A stretch of 7,369 nt of DNA, taken from positions 1 through 7,369 of the forward strand of contig DAORKI010000146.1 of the NCBI GenBank assembly GCA_035439485.1. The letters are read 5' to 3'. The notes beneath the pieces are model-generated. The model searched no databases and was not told the origin of the DNA. It saw only the letters and a list, made by a program, of their open reading frames with translations. Shown here in pieces: positions 6,466 to 7,369 of the stretch. Source of the stretch: CAIKXD01 sp035439485 (lineage in GTDB: Bacteria; Bacteroidota; Bacteroidia; UBA4408). The position numbers and the translations under genes are program-made. The number at the start of each line of letters is the position of its first letter. Position 1 is the first letter of the stretch.

Positions 6466-7369
6466 ATGATGAAAAAACATTACTTTCTTACATTAATTTT
6501 TCTTATTTTGTGCATGGAAAGCAAAGCACAACAAAAGGGTGAGCCATTTGAGCAAATTGATCAAACATGGCAAAATGGGAGCGACCGAAGAGATTCATCA
6601 GTATTTAAAAATTTGTCCTACTTTACTCCCAATATTTTAATAGATGTAAATTATACATACTCATTCAATAAACCAAACGACAATACAGTTATAGGTTCAA
6701 CAGCTTTAGCACGCAATAATGAAATGCAACTTTCAGCTTTGCATTTTGGTGGTGATATGAATTACAAAGGTGCGAGAGCGCGATTTATGACACAGTTTGG
6801 AACAAGAGCTACAGTAGTTCCTCGTAACGATTACAGCCCATATCGCGGACAATACCAACTTGCTGAAGCATATCGCTATCTTAGTGAAGCGTATGCAGGT
6901 TATCACATAAAAAAATGGTATGGAATAAATATTGATGCTGGGTTGTTTATGTCATACATTGGTTTAAATTCATATTATCAAGCTGAAAACTGGGAATATC
7001 AAGCATCATTTACTTCTGACAATACGCCTTGGTTTTTTAATGGTTTAAGACTGCAAATTTTTCCAACAAAAAATTTAAAGATTGAAGGTTGGCTAATCAA
7101 TGGCTGGCAAAGTTATGGAAAGTTCAACAGCATGCCAGGATTTGGAGGCAACATCACTTTTATGCCAAACAGCAATATCAAAATCTTAAGCAATGACTAT
7201 ATAGGAACTGATGCAGCAGGTTATTCAAATAGAAAAAGATTTCATTCTGATAATAGTTTCCTCTTACGATACTTGAACAAACCCGCTTCAAAAGGAATTA
7301 CTAAAATGGCTTTTTCAATTACTTGTGATATTGGTTATGAAAAAGGAGGTGGTGTGAATGGCTTCGAAA
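6466..7369 (+). CDS. Outer-membrane beta-barrel porin of the kdp-associated type (5' part)
   Basis: The frame stays open for 301 codons to the window edge, so the C-terminus is missing. A signal peptide (about residues 1-21, LTLIFLILC core, cleavage SKA-QQ) leads into alternating beta-barrel sequence rich in aromatic residues: SYFTPNILIDVNYTYSFN, ALARNNEMQLSALHFGGDMN, RFMTQFGTRATVVPRNDYSP, GLFMSYIGLNSYYQAENWEY, LKIEGWLINGWQSYGKFNSM. From memory this closely resembles the porin encoded in Bacteroidota kdpABC clusters beside kdpC/kdpD, a barrel of the BBP2/OmpL-like kind. The role would be passage of potassium or other small ions through the outer membrane; that specificity is inferred from context. 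Two ATGs in tandem (6466, 6469) can serve as start. No clear TAnnTTTG box lies in the 136 bases between the kup relic and this gene, so it may depend on read-through from the promoter near 5508. Confidence 0.88.
   Translation, partial: MMKKHYFLTLIFLILCMESKAQQKGEPFEQIDQTWQNGSDRRDSSVFKNLSYFTPNILIDVNYTYSFNKPNDNTVIGSTALARNNEMQLSALHFGGDMNYKGARARFMTQFGTRATVVPRNDYSPYRGQYQLAEAYRYLSEAYAGYHIKKWYGINIDAGLFMSYIGLNSYYQAENWEYQASFTSDNTPWFFNGLRLQIFPTKNLKIEGWLINGWQSYGKFNSMPGFGGNITFMPNSNIKILSNDYIGTDAAGYSNRKRFHSDNSFLLRYLNKPASKGITKMAFSITCDIGYEKGGGVNGFE

Overview
The window looks like chromosomal DNA from an AT-rich member of the Bacteroidota. Three things point there. The protein families are typical of that phylum: a GldM C-terminal-type protein, a large membrane protein of a conserved but unnamed Bacteroidota family, and a beta-barrel porin of the kind that accompanies kdp genes. 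Promoter-like boxes fit the Bacteroidota -7 pattern TAnnTTTG. There are no convincing Shine-Dalgarno sequences. I cannot name the genus.

Layout. (1) 61-717, minus strand: a SprT-like zinc metallopeptidase with its own promoter box at the start codon. (2) 718-1006: a divergent intergenic region. (3) 1007-3441, plus strand: a tight two-gene unit. The first gene encodes a single-span membrane protein with a beta-rich domain, a long coiled coil and a conserved C-terminal domain. Eleven bases later comes a secreted protein made only of the two C-terminal domains of the gliding/type IX secretion protein GldM. (4) 3449-5297: a promoter with a predicted KdpE-type operator, then a short KdpD-like histidine kinase (four membrane segments, HisKA, HATPase) and a KdpE-like response regulator. 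(5) 5298-6465: a region that first looks almost empty, but holds a second perfect copy of the operator, an AT-rich palindrome, and a decayed gene for the potassium transporter Kup/Trk. That gene keeps a piece of its first membrane segment and its cytoplasmic C-terminal domain; the rest of the membrane core is deleted and the frame is broken by several stops. (6) 6466-7369: the 5' part of an outer-membrane porin of the kdp-associated type, running off the window.

How it fits together. The right half reads as a potassium-response locus: a KdpDE-type sensor pair, an 18-bp direct-repeat operator upstream of the sensor genes and again upstream of a potassium transporter relic, and a porin. The likely model is that the regulator controls its own operon and a kup-porin transcript. 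Kup has since died, while the operator and porin remain. kdpFABC itself is not in the window. The left half (SprT, GldM-like pair) has no visible link to potassium.
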